A stretch of 64,000 nucleotides of DNA from CAYWRZ01 sp964460845. GTDB taxonomy: Bacteria > Bacteroidota > Bacteroidia > Flavobacteriales_D > UBA2798. The stretch covers positions 62,001 through 126,000 of the forward strand of contig CAYWRZ010000005.1 of the NCBI GenBank assembly GCA_964460845.1. Direction: 5' to 3'. Positions 43,203 through 51,940 of the stretch are shown one piece after another; the first letter of the stretch is position 1, and the number at the start of each line of letters is the position of its first letter. Under the pieces are notes generated by a model. The model was not told where the DNA came from, did no database searches, and saw only the letters and a program-made list of their open reading frames with translations. The position numbers and the translations under genes are program-made.

Positions 43203-44966
43203 ATGAAAAAATTTCTGCTTCTACTGCTGCTCGCATTGACAGGCAATATGCTTGTCGCCCAACAGTCAGTACATTACACCCTGCGAATGGAAAAACCGCA
43301 TACCCATTATTTTGAGGTAGATATGGCACTCGATGGACTTTCCGGTAAATCGATCGATCTAAAAATGCCGGTTTGGGCACCGGGCTCGTACCTGGTTCGC
43401 GAGTTTCCAGGCAATGTGGACGAATTCAAGGCCGAAAGCAAAGGAAAAACGCTTCAGTCTTATAAAACCGATAAAAATACATGGCGTATAGTGCTCGAAG
43501 GCAACCGCAATATCCGCATTTCTTACAAAGTATATGCCTACGAACTGTCGGTACGCACCAGCTTTATCGACGCTTCGCATGCCTACCTCAACGGTACCAG
43601 CGTATTTATGTACGTAGCCGGAAAAAAGCACCTGCCCGGTACCTTACGCGTTGTACCCTTTCCCGAATGGAAAAAAATAAGCACCTCGCTCGAAGCCACC
43701 GAACCCTGGCATTACCGCTTTCCGGATTATGACCTGCTGGCCGACAGTCCGATAGAAATCGGTAACCACCACTCCTTTTATTTTGAAGCGGCCGGAGTGA
43801 CCCACGAAATCGCTATGTACGGCGAAGGCAATTACGACAGCACGCGTTTGAAACACGATATGGCGCTTATTGCAGAAGAATGTACCCGCGTATTCGGAGA
43901 AAATCCGGTCAAAAACTACGTATTTATTATCCATAACCTGAGCGAAGGCGGGGGTGGACTCGAGCACCTCTACTCGACCACCTTACAGGTAAACCGTTGG
44001 AGCTATACCGGCTCGGGATACTACCGTTTTCTGAACCTCGTAGCGCACGAATATTTCCATTTGTGGCTGGTCAAACGCCTGCGTCCCGATGTGCTGGGGC
44101 CTTTCGACTACGATCGCGAAAACTACACCACCCTGCTTTGGGTGATGGAAGGCTTTACCAGCTATTATGCCGATCTGATCCTGAGACGCGCCGGGTTTTA
44201 TGACACACCGGCCTACCTGCGTACTTTTTCAAACGTCCTTACAAATGTGGAAAACCAGCCCGGAAATAAAGTACAATCCGTGACCGAATCGAGCTTCGAT
44301 GCCTGGATAAAAGCATACCGGCCCCACGACAACAGCGTAAATTCAAGCATTTCCTATTATTCCAAAGGACAGGTGCTTGGTGCATTACTCGATATCAGCC
44401 TGATAGAAGCTACCGGAGGAGAAAAAAAGCTGGACGATCTGCTGCGCCACCTTTATCAGGAATATTATAAGAAACGTAAACGCGGACTCAGCGAAGCTGA
44501 ATTCAGGCAGGAAACTGAAAAAATGGCCGGGCGTAAAATGGATACTTTCTTTACGCAATACGTATATGGTACCGCCACACCCGATTACAAAACGCTGTTT
44601 ACCGCTATCGGATTGAAATTTGAGCAGCTACCACGTCTGCGCACCGGTTTGGGCGCTACACTGTCGCTGAAAAACGGCAAATTAATGATTACCCGACTTT
44701 TAGCGGGAGAATCGGGCTACGAAGCCGGACTGAATGTGAACGATGAGATTATCGCCGTACAGGGCTGGCGGGTAAATCAGGCTGCCGATCTGAACCGGCT
44801 GCTGGATGCCTTAACTCCCGGAGATGAAATAGAACTGCTGATTAACCGTCAGGATCGCATATACACGCTGAACGTGAAACTGTTACCCGGTAATCAACAC
44901 GACTACCAGGTAACGTTGCACGAAAATCCGCAGCAAAACAGCTTATGGGAAAAATGGCTGAATTGA
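43203..44966 (+). CDS. M61-family metallopeptidase with PDZ domain
   Basis: 587 residues. Signal peptide KKFLLLLLLALTGNMLVAQ. An N-terminal sheet domain (MPVWAPGSYLVREFPGNVDE, typical of M61) precedes the gluzincin catalytic core with the zinc motif HEYFHLW (HExxH form) in NLVAHEYFHLWLVKRLRP. The downstream Glu ligand is expected in MEGFTSYYADL. NLSEGGGGLEHLYST just upstream is the family substrate loop (GGxEH). A C-terminal PDZ domain spans about 500-575. It should be a periplasmic or surface aminopeptidase of the glycyl-aminopeptidase type; the true substrate is unknown. Confidence 0.93.
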   Translation: MKKFLLLLLLALTGNMLVAQQSVHYTLRMEKPHTHYFEVDMALDGLSGKSIDLKMPVWAPGSYLVREFPGNVDEFKAESKGKTLQSYKTDKNTWRIVLEGNRNIRISYKVYAYELSVRTSFIDASHAYLNGTSVFMYVAGKKHLPGTLRVVPFPEWKKISTSLEATEPWHYRFPDYDLLADSPIEIGNHHSFYFEAAGVTHEIAMYGEGNYDSTRLKHDMALIAEECTRVFGENPVKNYVFIIHNLSEGGGGLEHLYSTTLQVNRWSYTGSGYYRFLNLVAHEYFHLWLVKRLRPDVLGPFDYDRENYTTLLWVMEGFTSYYADLILRRAGFYDTPAYLRTFSNVLTNVENQPGNKVQSVTESSFDAWIKAYRPHDNSVNSSISYYSKGQVLGALLDISLIEATGGEKKLDDLLRHLYQEYYKKRKRGLSEAEFRQETEKMAGRKMDTFFTQYVYGTATPDYKTLFTAIGLKFEQLPRLRTGLGATLSLKNGKLMITRLLAGESGYEAGLNVNDEIIAVQGWRVNQAADLNRLLDALTPGDEIELLINRQDRIYTLNVKLLPGNQHDYQVTLHENPQQNSLWEKWLN

Positions 44967-44971
44967 CCGTA

Positions 44972-45157
44972 TTAAAAGCGCTCGTTATCAAGCACATTGT
45001 CATTCACCGTGGCAGTCTTATAGTATTTTTTGGCGCCTTTATAAGCGGGACAGCTCACCCCTCTTTTACCTGCACAGGAAGTCATTAAAAATGCACCGAG
45101 AAAAAGAACTGCAGTGGTACGTGCTACGCGGCCAGAGAAAAAAGAAGTCGCTTTCAT
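44972..45157 (-). CDS. Small lipoprotein (61 aa)
   Basis: The N terminus has a basic start and a hydrophobic TTAVLFLGAFLMTSC core with lipobox LMTSC, so the mature peptide is only about 33 residues (CAGKRGVSCPAYKGAKKYYK ...). A second Cys sits in the short mature part. It ends 5 bases from the stop of the M61 peptidase on the opposite strand. Function unknown; the lipobox makes a real gene likely despite its size. Confidence 0.68.
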   Translation of the reverse strand: MKATSFFSGRVARTTAVLFLGAFLMTSCAGKRGVSCPAYKGAKKYYKTATVNDNVLDNERF

Positions 45158-45298
45158 AAGACTGTGTTTTAGGTGTGTGGTTCGGTTTGTTATTCTTATA
45201 GGGCGGGTTTCACAAAAATTCCATAAATCTTTTTTATGAAATTTTAGATTTTTTCTCCCTATCTTAAAAAATCGAAACCGGACATCCTTTTCTGCACC

Positions 45299-45892
45299 TT
45301 GCTACTTGGCCTTTTACATACCACAGACCCGCTCAGCGATGAAAAGCTCATCGAACGTTATAAAGGTTCCGGCAACACCTGGTATGTAGGGGAGCTTTAT
45401 AAACGTTATTCTACCTCAATAGCAGGAGTTTGCTATAGTTTTTTTCGCAACAGGGAAGAAACGGAAGACACCGTTATGGAGATTTTTGAGCTGCTGCTCG
45501 AAGATCTCAAACGCTACGAAGTGAACGTATTCAAACCCTGGCTCTTCAGTGTGGTGCGTCATTATTGCCTTCGGAAAAAGGAAAAAGCCACCCGGGAATT
45601 TCAAAAACAGGGGGAACTGAAAAAAGATCAAAGCCATTTTATGGAATTAAGGGAAGAGCTGTCCCTTGATAAAACAGAAGGTATCCGCAAGGAAGAATTG
45701 CTCGATGAGCTCGGCAAAGCGATTGCTCAGCTTAAAGAAGAACAGCGCATTTGCGTGGAACTGTTTTACCTGCAAGACAAATCGTATCAGGAAATTGCAG
45801 CAATCAGCGGTTATCCCTTACAAAAAGTGAAAAGCTACATCCAAAACGGCAAAAGAAACCTGAAGCTGTATCTCGAAAATACAAATGGCTAA
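45299..45892 (+). CDS. ECF-type RNA polymerase sigma factor
   Basis: 197 residues from a TTG at 45299; no ATG or GTG precedes the conserved region 2. Region 2: ELYKRYSTSIAGVCYSFFRN followed by REETEDTVMEIFELLLEDL and FKPWLFSVVRHYCLRKKEK. Region 4 HTH: LKEEQRICVELFYLQDKSYQ then EIAAISGYPLQKVKSYIQNG. Its 3' end overlaps the next gene by 8 bases, whose product is a single-pass membrane protein. That is the usual arrangement of an ECF sigma and its cognate membrane anti-sigma, here with a TonB-like domain. Confidence 0.9.
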   Translation: MLLGLLHTTDPLSDEKLIERYKGSGNTWYVGELYKRYSTSIAGVCYSFFRNREETEDTVMEIFELLLEDLKRYEVNVFKPWLFSVVRHYCLRKKEKATREFQKQGELKKDQSHFMELREELSLDKTEGIRKEELLDELGKAIAQLKEEQRICVELFYLQDKSYQEIAAISGYPLQKVKSYIQNGKRNLKLYLENTNG

Positions 45893-46964
45893 CTCGCATC
45901 CATATCACTTTGGCACGCAGGGAGATCCGAATCCGGCTCACCTGGATCGGTATTTTTCTACCGTTCCGGACGATGCGGAATCGCTCGCTTTTAGAGAAGC
46001 CTTAGAAGCCGACGAGTTTATGAAAGCCGCTTTCGGATCACTTTCGGCTGCCGAATATGCCGTAGTAAAAGAAATAGCCACCTCGGTCAACACCCGGATA
46101 AGCCGGCTTACCGCTCGCCGTCCCTGGTGGAAACGGTATTTTATACCCGCCCTGTTGCTACTGCTGGCCTTATTTACGCTTTGGCTGTTCCTGAAGCCCT
46201 CGGCCCCTACTACGCCCGAACCTTCTTCTTCTCCCGCACAAGCTGCCCCTGTAGCGGCACCTCAAAAACCACATTCGCCGGCACCAGCCCAACCCGCCGC
46301 GATTCACGAAACCCCTTCCGAAAAACCCGAGCCCACACCGGTAGCCGCGCCGATACTTCCCGTAGCGGAAAAAGAAGTACCTCCCCTGCCACCAGCCCCT
46401 CCCACGCATCCCGAACCGGGAAAAGAACCTAAAGAAGCAGCTCCCGATCCGGTACCGCAGACCCGCGAAACGGTACTACCCGCCGAAACCTCACGCGAAT
46501 TTGCAAGCGATCACAATGCGCTGATCCTGCTTCGCGTAGGCAATGCCCAGGTTATGTCCAAGCTCAATTTGGCCGAAGCCGAAAGTGTAGCGCCCGATTC
46601 CCGCCGCGCGGTGAACGATCCGAATATCGGTAGCCCGACTGTGAGCAGCACACGGCAGGTACGTTACAAAATAGAAGACATGCCCTCATACACCGGTGGC
46701 GACCAGGGGCTTATCGGCTACATTCAACGACAGCTCAGCTCAAGAATCACCCTGCCTCGTAGTCAGGTCGTGCCTTCGGTGGTAGTACGCTTTGAAGTGA
46801 ATGGACGCGGAAAAGTGAGCAACGTATCGGTATTAGACAATGTACCCGAAGCGATGGAAAAAGAAATCATACAGGTTATTCGCGAAGCACCCGGCTGGCA
46901 ACCCGGCAAAAAAAGCGGAAAAAAAGGATCGCTTGAATACAGCGTGTTTATTTCTTTTTACTGA
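45885..46964 (+). CDS. TonB-like membrane protein coupled to the sigma factor (possible anti-sigma)
   Basis: 359 residues. Cytoplasmic N-terminal part of about 85 residues, in the position of an anti-sigma domain (LDRYFSTVPDDAESLAFREA, then helices). One transmembrane helix follows (YFIPALLLLLALFTLWLFLK, about residues 86-105), then a Pro/Ala/Glu-rich periplasmic spacer of about 100 residues. The C-terminal domain of about 95 residues resembles TonB_C (MPSYTGGDQGLIGYIQRQLS, then VVPSVVVRFEVNGRGKVSNV and EKEIIQVIREAPGWQPGKK). Overlap with the sigma gene is ATGGCTAA. The architecture suggests envelope signal transduction, but the anti-sigma role is inferred from position only; TonB energy transduction without ExbB/ExbD nearby is the alternative. 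Confidence 0.82.
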   Translation: MANSHPYHFGTQGDPNPAHLDRYFSTVPDDAESLAFREALEADEFMKAAFGSLSAAEYAVVKEIATSVNTRISRLTARRPWWKRYFIPALLLLLALFTLWLFLKPSAPTTPEPSSSPAQAAPVAAPQKPHSPAPAQPAAIHETPSEKPEPTPVAAPILPVAEKEVPPLPPAPPTHPEPGKEPKEAAPDPVPQTRETVLPAETSREFASDHNALILLRVGNAQVMSKLNLAEAESVAPDSRRAVNDPNIGSPTVSSTRQVRYKIEDMPSYTGGDQGLIGYIQRQLSSRITLPRSQVVPSVVVRFEVNGRGKVSNVSVLDNVPEAMEKEIIQVIREAPGWQPGKKSGKKGSLEYSVFISFY

Positions 46965-48436
46965 TCCGCAAAGAAACGCGGGTTAAAATTGACCAGAAAA
47001 ACTTTCTCCGTAGCACGGGTAAAAGCCGTGTACAACCAGCGCAAATATTCGGCATCGAGCATTTCTTCGGTCAGGTAGCCCTGATCGATAAACACCGCAG
47101 GCCACTGTCCGCCCTGCGCTTTATGACAGGTCACCGACCAGGCGAATTTGACCTGCAAAGCATTGTACCAGGGGTCGTCCATTACCTTTTCGCGGCGTTT
47201 ACGATTGTCGGGTTCCTCGGCATAATCTTCCGAAACCGCGTCAAACAAGCGTTTAAGATCTTCGGCCGGAAGATTGGGACCTTCTACCGATAACGTATCG
47301 AGCAAGAGCTTGCATTCAAGCGCGGGCGCGTCGGGGTAATCCGTAAGCCGCAGCTCTGCTTCGGCAAAACGAAAACCGTAACGTTCGGTAACCTGACGTA
47401 TTTTCTGCACTTCGAGCATATCGCCGTTGGCAATAAAACCCGCCTCCGATTTATCGTCGAGCCAGTAATAATTGTTTTTCACTACCATCAGTCTGTCGGC
47501 TGCATTGATCTCATTTTCAATCCAAAAAATACGCTGCCTTACCTGCTGGTTAAATAAGTTAGCCCTTTTGTTGGAACGGGTCACAAAAATGACGCCTTCG
47601 GAGCCATACTGCGAAAATGCCTGTTCCAGCTCATCCTGCAATTCAGCGCCATTTACTCTTACTACATCTTCAAAACCTTCGGTAAGCAGCTTCGGAAAAT
47701 TCGTCTTTTTAGCCGCCAATAGCTTCCTTAACTGTGTGGCATTATAAAGTATGCCCGAATCCGCTTCCTGCCTGACCACATCTTTCAGCTCGACCGTATT
47801 TACCGCAAGCCGGTAATTTTCTTCTATAAAATTTTTGTCCAGCGCCGGACTGTCGGCCAATCCTACAGGAGGCAACTGCGCCCCGTCGCCTACAAACAGC
47901 GCTACACAATTCTGTCCGCGGTAAATATACCGCAGCAGATCTTCGAGCAGCCGTCGTTGCTCAAACAGCGAAGCCGAAGCCATTCCCGAATCGTAGCTGA
48001 TCATAGAGGCTTCGTCAATAATGAATACCGCATTTTTCTGCGGATTGTGCATCAGCTCAAAATAAGAAAAACCGTTGCGGCTGCGGCGGCCGTATATTTT
48101 TTTGTGAATGGTAAAGGCCCTGCGTCGGGTCATACCGGCCAACACTTTTGCCGCGCGACCGGTGGGTGCCAGCAGGACGGGAGTGAGTCCGATACGCGGC
48201 AGCACCTGTACCACAGCCGACATCAGCGTAGTTTTTCCCGTACCGGCATAGCCCTTCAAAATAAATACACGGAAACGTTCGCGATCGGTTAGAAAATCAG
48301 AGAAAGCCGAAAGAAACTGCTGCTGTCCGCGGGTAGGTTCCCGTTGCAACGCTTCTTCCAGCAAAGTGCGGAGGGTATGGGCCGAAAAGCTGCTCACGTC
48401 CGAAATGTAAGCAACCGCCCCGACTCTACCCAACAC
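46958..48436 (-). CDS. RecD-like DNA helicase (AAA family, UvrD-type C terminus)
   Basis: 492 residues, start GTG at 48436 (a GTG 13 codons later is also possible). Superfamily-1 motifs: Walker A GYAGTGKTT at 62-70, motif Ia LLAPTGRAAKVL, motif II IIDEASM near 139-145, motif III FVGDGAQLPPVG, motif V VTCHKAQGGQWPAVF near 440 and motif VI YTAFTRATEKV. It resembles the C-terminal part of RecD2 and short Bacteroidota RecD-like helicases that lack the N-terminal region. It should unwind DNA 5' to 3'. The stop overlaps the 3' end of the TonB-like gene by 7 bases (convergent). Confidence 0.9.
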   Translation of the reverse strand: MLGRVGAVAYISDVSSFSAHTLRTLLEEALQREPTRGQQQFLSAFSDFLTDRERFRVFILKGYAGTGKTTLMSAVVQVLPRIGLTPVLLAPTGRAAKVLAGMTRRRAFTIHKKIYGRRSRNGFSYFELMHNPQKNAVFIIDEASMISYDSGMASASLFEQRRLLEDLLRYIYRGQNCVALFVGDGAQLPPVGLADSPALDKNFIEENYRLAVNTVELKDVVRQEADSGILYNATQLRKLLAAKKTNFPKLLTEGFEDVVRVNGAELQDELEQAFSQYGSEGVIFVTRSNKRANLFNQQVRQRIFWIENEINAADRLMVVKNNYYWLDDKSEAGFIANGDMLEVQKIRQVTERYGFRFAEAELRLTDYPDAPALECKLLLDTLSVEGPNLPAEDLKRLFDAVSEDYAEEPDNRKRREKVMDDPWYNALQVKFAWSVTCHKAQGGQWPAVFIDQGYLTEEMLDAEYLRWLYTAFTRATEKVFLVNFNPRFFADQ

Positions 48437-48645
48437 CTTATTAAAAAGCGGAGGTAATTTTCACAAAAACTCCGCATTCTGAAACTTCGACCGTACGAAG
48501 CCCGAAAAAATGCAATTTTACACCCACAAAGCCATCGTTATGAATGTGGTTTTATTGTTCTTCAGAAAATGTGCTTCCCCGAAAAAAGCTAAAAACCGGG
48601 GAATATGAGTATTTTCGACCCTAAGAACCTGTTGTTCCAGTAAGC
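48437..48645. other. Divergent intergenic region with an inverted repeat
   Basis: 209 bases between the helicase and DUF3822 genes. TTCCCCG (48575-48581) is repeated inverted as CGGGGAA (48597-48603) around an A-rich 15-base loop, 43 bases before the DUF3822 ATG. No exact TAnnTTTG was seen on either strand. Confidence 0.4.
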
Positions 48646-49458
48646 ATGACACATACCTCATCCCTCAGCCACCGGATTACCCACCTTTCTATCGAAGCGG
48701 GCGAACATTTCGCCTCGGTGTTGGGTGCCGATCGCAGCCGGAGGGAATGCGGAGCGGTAGAAGTATTTTCGGTACCCGAGCATGAGCGCGCCAAACTTTT
48801 TCCTTACCTGCTACGGCATTCCGTACTAACGGGAGAAAATCCGGTAAGTGTGGCCTTTAGTGTGGCGCATACACGCTGTACCTTAATTCCCCTGGCCTTG
48901 TTCGACAAAGCGGGAGCTTCCGAATACCTTGCCTTAAACGTGGCATTGACCGCTGCCGACGAGATACGCCATCAAGCCGTGCATTCGCTGCAAGCCGTGG
49001 TGGTTTTTGCACTTGACCAGTCGCTGCGGCAAGCGGTAGAGCAGCGTTTCCCTTCTGCCTCTTTCTCCCATTGCGCTGCCCTTTTTCTGGAACAGGCCGC
49101 CCAGTGGGAAAATGCCCAGGCTACCCTTCACCTCTGTTTTTATCCGGGTTTTTTCCAGATAGCCGTACTGCAAAACCGAAAGCTGCTTTTCTTTAACGCA
49201 TTTCCCTGGCGCAGCGCCGAAGACGTGGTGTATTATACCCTTTATACTGCCGAGCAGCTCAGGCTGTCGCAAGAAAATGAACTCGTACTTTACGGCGAAA
49301 CTGCAACGGGCGATGCCGCCTCGAAAAGCCTGAAGCGTTTCTTCCCCCACCTGCGTTATGCCACGCGCAAATCCGATCTCGCGTATAGTAGCGACTGGGC
49401 AAGCATTGCCCCTCAGCGTTTTCTCAACCTTATTCACCAGTTCCGTTGCGCATTATAG
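48646..49458 (+). CDS. DUF3822-family protein
   Basis: 270 residues. Recognised as DUF3822 by sequence style and by its fixed Bacteroidota position before rsmD and coaD. The fold is expected to be actin/ASKHA-like: two related halves, with strands such as TLHLCFYPGFFQIAVLQNRK and LLFFNAFPWRSAEDVVYYTL characteristic. No signal peptide or membrane segment. The function is not established. Its 3' end overlaps rsmD by 13 bases. Confidence 0.85.
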   Translation: MTHTSSLSHRITHLSIEAGEHFASVLGADRSRRECGAVEVFSVPEHERAKLFPYLLRHSVLTGENPVSVAFSVAHTRCTLIPLALFDKAGASEYLALNVALTAADEIRHQAVHSLQAVVVFALDQSLRQAVEQRFPSASFSHCAALFLEQAAQWENAQATLHLCFYPGFFQIAVLQNRKLLFFNAFPWRSAEDVVYYTLYTAEQLRLSQENELVLYGETATGDAASKSLKRFFPHLRYATRKSDLAYSSDWASIAPQRFLNLIHQFRCAL

Positions 49459-49976
49459 GCGGCATATACAAAGGTCGGAAGCTCAATGCACCTGAGCTTT
49501 CAGGCACGCGGCCTACTACCGATTTGGCTCGCGAGAGCCTGTTTAACATTTTGCAGCACCGCATTGATCTCGAATCGGCGCGGATACTCGACCTGTTTTC
49601 GGGCACCGGAAGCATTGCCTTCGAATGCCTGTCAAGAGGCGCAGCAAGTGCTTGCTGTGTGGATCAGAACGGCAGAGCCCTGCGTTTTATCCGCGAAACG
49701 GCCAAGGAATGGAACTGCGAAATTGAAACCGTAAAAAGCGAAGTAGTTCGTTTTATCGGTTCGGAAACACGCAAGCACCGTCTCATCTTTGCCGATCCTC
49801 CTTACCAGTTGAAAAACCTGCGCGAGCTGCCCGGTCTTATCCTGCAACGCCAACTGTTAGAGCCCGAAGGGCTGCTTGTGCTGGAACACGGAAAAGAAAG
49901 CGTTTTCAGCGGTTTTGATAACTTTGTAGAAGAGCGTGTTTACGGACACGCCAGGTTTAGCTTTTTCGAACCTTAA
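49446..49976 (+). CDS. rsmD: 16S rRNA (guanine(966)-N(2))-methyltransferase RsmD
   Basis: 176 residues. Start is the TTG at 49446 that gives the family N terminus MRIIGGIYKGRKLNAPELSG; it lies inside the upstream gene. SAM-binding motif I is RILDLFSGTGSIAFECLSRG and the catalytic motif IV is IFADPPYQ. It methylates G966 of 16S rRNA in the assembled 30S subunit. It is followed 10 bases later by coaD, a widely conserved pairing. Confidence 0.94.
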   Translation: MRIIGGIYKGRKLNAPELSGTRPTTDLARESLFNILQHRIDLESARILDLFSGTGSIAFECLSRGAASACCVDQNGRALRFIRETAKEWNCEIETVKSEVVRFIGSETRKHRLIFADPPYQLKNLRELPGLILQRQLLEPEGLLVLEHGKESVFSGFDNFVEERVYGHARFSFFEP

Positions 49977-49986
49977 TCTTTTTCGT

Positions 49987-50451
49987 ATGGCTACACGCAT
50001 CGCCGTTTTTCCGGGCACCTTCGATCCGGTTACCCGTGGGCACGAAGCAATTATTCGCCGTGCACTGCCGTTATTTGATAAAATCATCGTAGCCATCGGG
50101 GTCAACTCTTCCAAATCGACCCTGTTTACCCTTGCACAGCGGGAGGATTGGCTCAAAAAAATATTCGAAAACGAACCCAAAGTGGAAATCAGCACGTATG
50201 AAGGGCTTACCGTCACGTTCTGCCGTGAAAAGCAGGCGAGTTTCATTCTGCGCGGGCTACGGAATACCGTCGATTTCGAATACGAAAAAACCATCGGCCA
50301 AATGAACCTTGCGCTCGAAAATGGCATAGAAACTGTATTCCTGATGACTGATGCTGAATTCGCTTCGGTACAATCGACCCTCGTGCGCGATATTTTTCGC
50401 CACGGAGGCGATGTAAGCCGTTTTGTTCCTTCTTCGATACAGATCCGATAA
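49987..50451 (+). CDS. coaD: Phosphopantetheine adenylyltransferase
   Basis: 154 residues from the ATG at 49987; the frame is open upstream to 49936 inside rsmD. It makes dephospho-CoA from 4'-phosphopantetheine and ATP. Nucleotidyltransferase motifs: FPGTFDPVTRGHEAIIRRAL (T/HxGH class), the substrate loop FILRGLRNTVDFEYE and the C-terminal SSTLVRDI-type motif, here QSTLVRDIFRHGGDVS. Three bases separate it from the next gene. Confidence 0.96.
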   Translation: MATRIAVFPGTFDPVTRGHEAIIRRALPLFDKIIVAIGVNSSKSTLFTLAQREDWLKKIFENEPKVEISTYEGLTVTFCREKQASFILRGLRNTVDFEYEKTIGQMNLALENGIETVFLMTDAEFASVQSTLVRDIFRHGGDVSRFVPSSIQIR

Positions 50452-50454
50452 ACC

Positions 50455-51915
50455 ATGAAAAAATACTTGTTTCTGCTCGTAGGATGCCTTTTGGCAGTGT
50501 GTACCGCACAAGCCGAAACGGTAGTAATAAAAGGGAAAGCACCCGATTATAAAGGTAAAAAAATTGCCCTCTACGTATATGGCGATTACATTTCCCTACG
50601 ACTGATCAAAAAAGCCGAAGCTCCTTTACTCGGAGAAAAAGGCGAATTTTCGCTCGAAACCGATATCAGCGAAATTACAGAAGCCATACTAAAAATAGAC
50701 GGCGTACAATCTTTTTTGTACCTCGAACCGGGCAATACCTATCAGGTTACTTTCCCTGCCATTCCTGAAAAACAAGCCATCTCTCTTTCCCAAAATCAAG
50801 TACCCATCCTGTTCGATACTCTTGCCCCGTATGATATCAACAGTCTGATCCTTGATTTCGACGACAGGCTCGATGCTTTTATCGGGAAATATTACCCTAT
50901 ACTTGGAAGTCCGGTGTTCAAAATGGAGCTCGACTCTTTTCGAACCCGTATCGGTCAACTCTACCAATCCATTCAAAAGCCTTTCTTCAGAGATTATGTC
51001 TATTATTCTTTTGCTTCGGTAGAACAGATAGGTGGCGTAAAAACCGATATGCTCAAATTAAAAGCGCTGCTTTATACGGTTTACCTGGCTCCCGAAAAAG
51101 TGCGTTACCACCACGGAAAGTATATGCTTTTCTTTAACGAATTTTACCACGATATCCTCAAGTTAGCCTCGACCGAAGACGAAAAAATTCTGAATCAGGC
51201 TATCAACCGCAGGGCCAGCGCTTCGGAAGTAATGCGCCTGCTTGAATCGGATAAATTCCTGAAAAACGAAAGAATCAGGGAGATGGTGATGATAAAAGCG
51301 CTTTCGCAGGAATACCATTCGGGCAATTATCACCCTACACAGATCATTGCGGTACTTGATTCGGTAAAGCAATATTCCAATTACCCGGAAAACCGCCTTA
51401 TAGCCGACAACATGATCCACGTACTTACCCGTATGGGCGTAGGTTATGAAGCGCCCGGCTTCGCATTGGAGGACATCCACGGCAACACCGTCGCGCTCTC
51501 GGACTTTCAGGGCAAATACATCTATCTGCAATTTTGGGCCACCTGGAACAATACTTCCCTTTCCGAAATGAAGCTGATGACCGAGCTGCATAAAAAATAC
51601 GGTAACTATATCGCTTTTGTCAGCATCAACGTGGACGACGACCCTGCCGAACTGAAAAAATACCTGAAAGCGAGGCCGGAAATAAAATGGACGCAACTGC
51701 ATTATTCGGCACAGCCCGAAGTACTCGATTTATACCGCGTGAAAACGGTGAGTCTGTACTATTTCATCGGCCCCGAAGGAAAAATACTGCAATCGCCCGC
51801 ATACCGCCCTACGCCTAACGGCACTTTCGTTTCTATCGAAAAAACGCTGTACGAAATTGCACGCAGGAACGATCCCAATCGCAACCGCCCGAAAGAAGGG
51901 AAAAACATTTATTGA
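50455..51915 (+). CDS. Exported TlpA/thioredoxin-fold protein lacking the active-site cysteines
   Basis: 486 residues. Signal peptide KKYLFLLVGCLLAVCTAQA. An N-terminal sheet domain (VVIKGKAPDYKGKKIALYVY, then a DUF4369-like pattern) precedes a helical middle. The C-terminal TlpA-like domain (about 325-475) begins APGFALEDIHGNTVALSDFQ and has the strand YIYLQFWATW. Where TlpA has WCxxC this protein has WNNTS (residues near 363-367; codons AAC and TCC), so both catalytic Cys are absent and thiol redox activity is not expected. The later cis-Pro region is VKTVSLYYFIGPEGKIL. It may be a structural or binding descendant of the family. Follows coaD by 3 bases. Confidence 0.88.
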   Translation: MKKYLFLLVGCLLAVCTAQAETVVIKGKAPDYKGKKIALYVYGDYISLRLIKKAEAPLLGEKGEFSLETDISEITEAILKIDGVQSFLYLEPGNTYQVTFPAIPEKQAISLSQNQVPILFDTLAPYDINSLILDFDDRLDAFIGKYYPILGSPVFKMELDSFRTRIGQLYQSIQKPFFRDYVYYSFASVEQIGGVKTDMLKLKALLYTVYLAPEKVRYHHGKYMLFFNEFYHDILKLASTEDEKILNQAINRRASASEVMRLLESDKFLKNERIREMVMIKALSQEYHSGNYHPTQIIAVLDSVKQYSNYPENRLIADNMIHVLTRMGVGYEAPGFALEDIHGNTVALSDFQGKYIYLQFWATWNNTSLSEMKLMTELHKKYGNYIAFVSINVDDDPAELKKYLKARPEIKWTQLHYSAQPEVLDLYRVKTVSLYYFIGPEGKILQSPAYRPTPNGTFVSIEKTLYEIARRNDPNRNRPKEGKNIY

Positions 51916-51940
51916 CCCTCGATCCTGAAACGGAGCGCTC

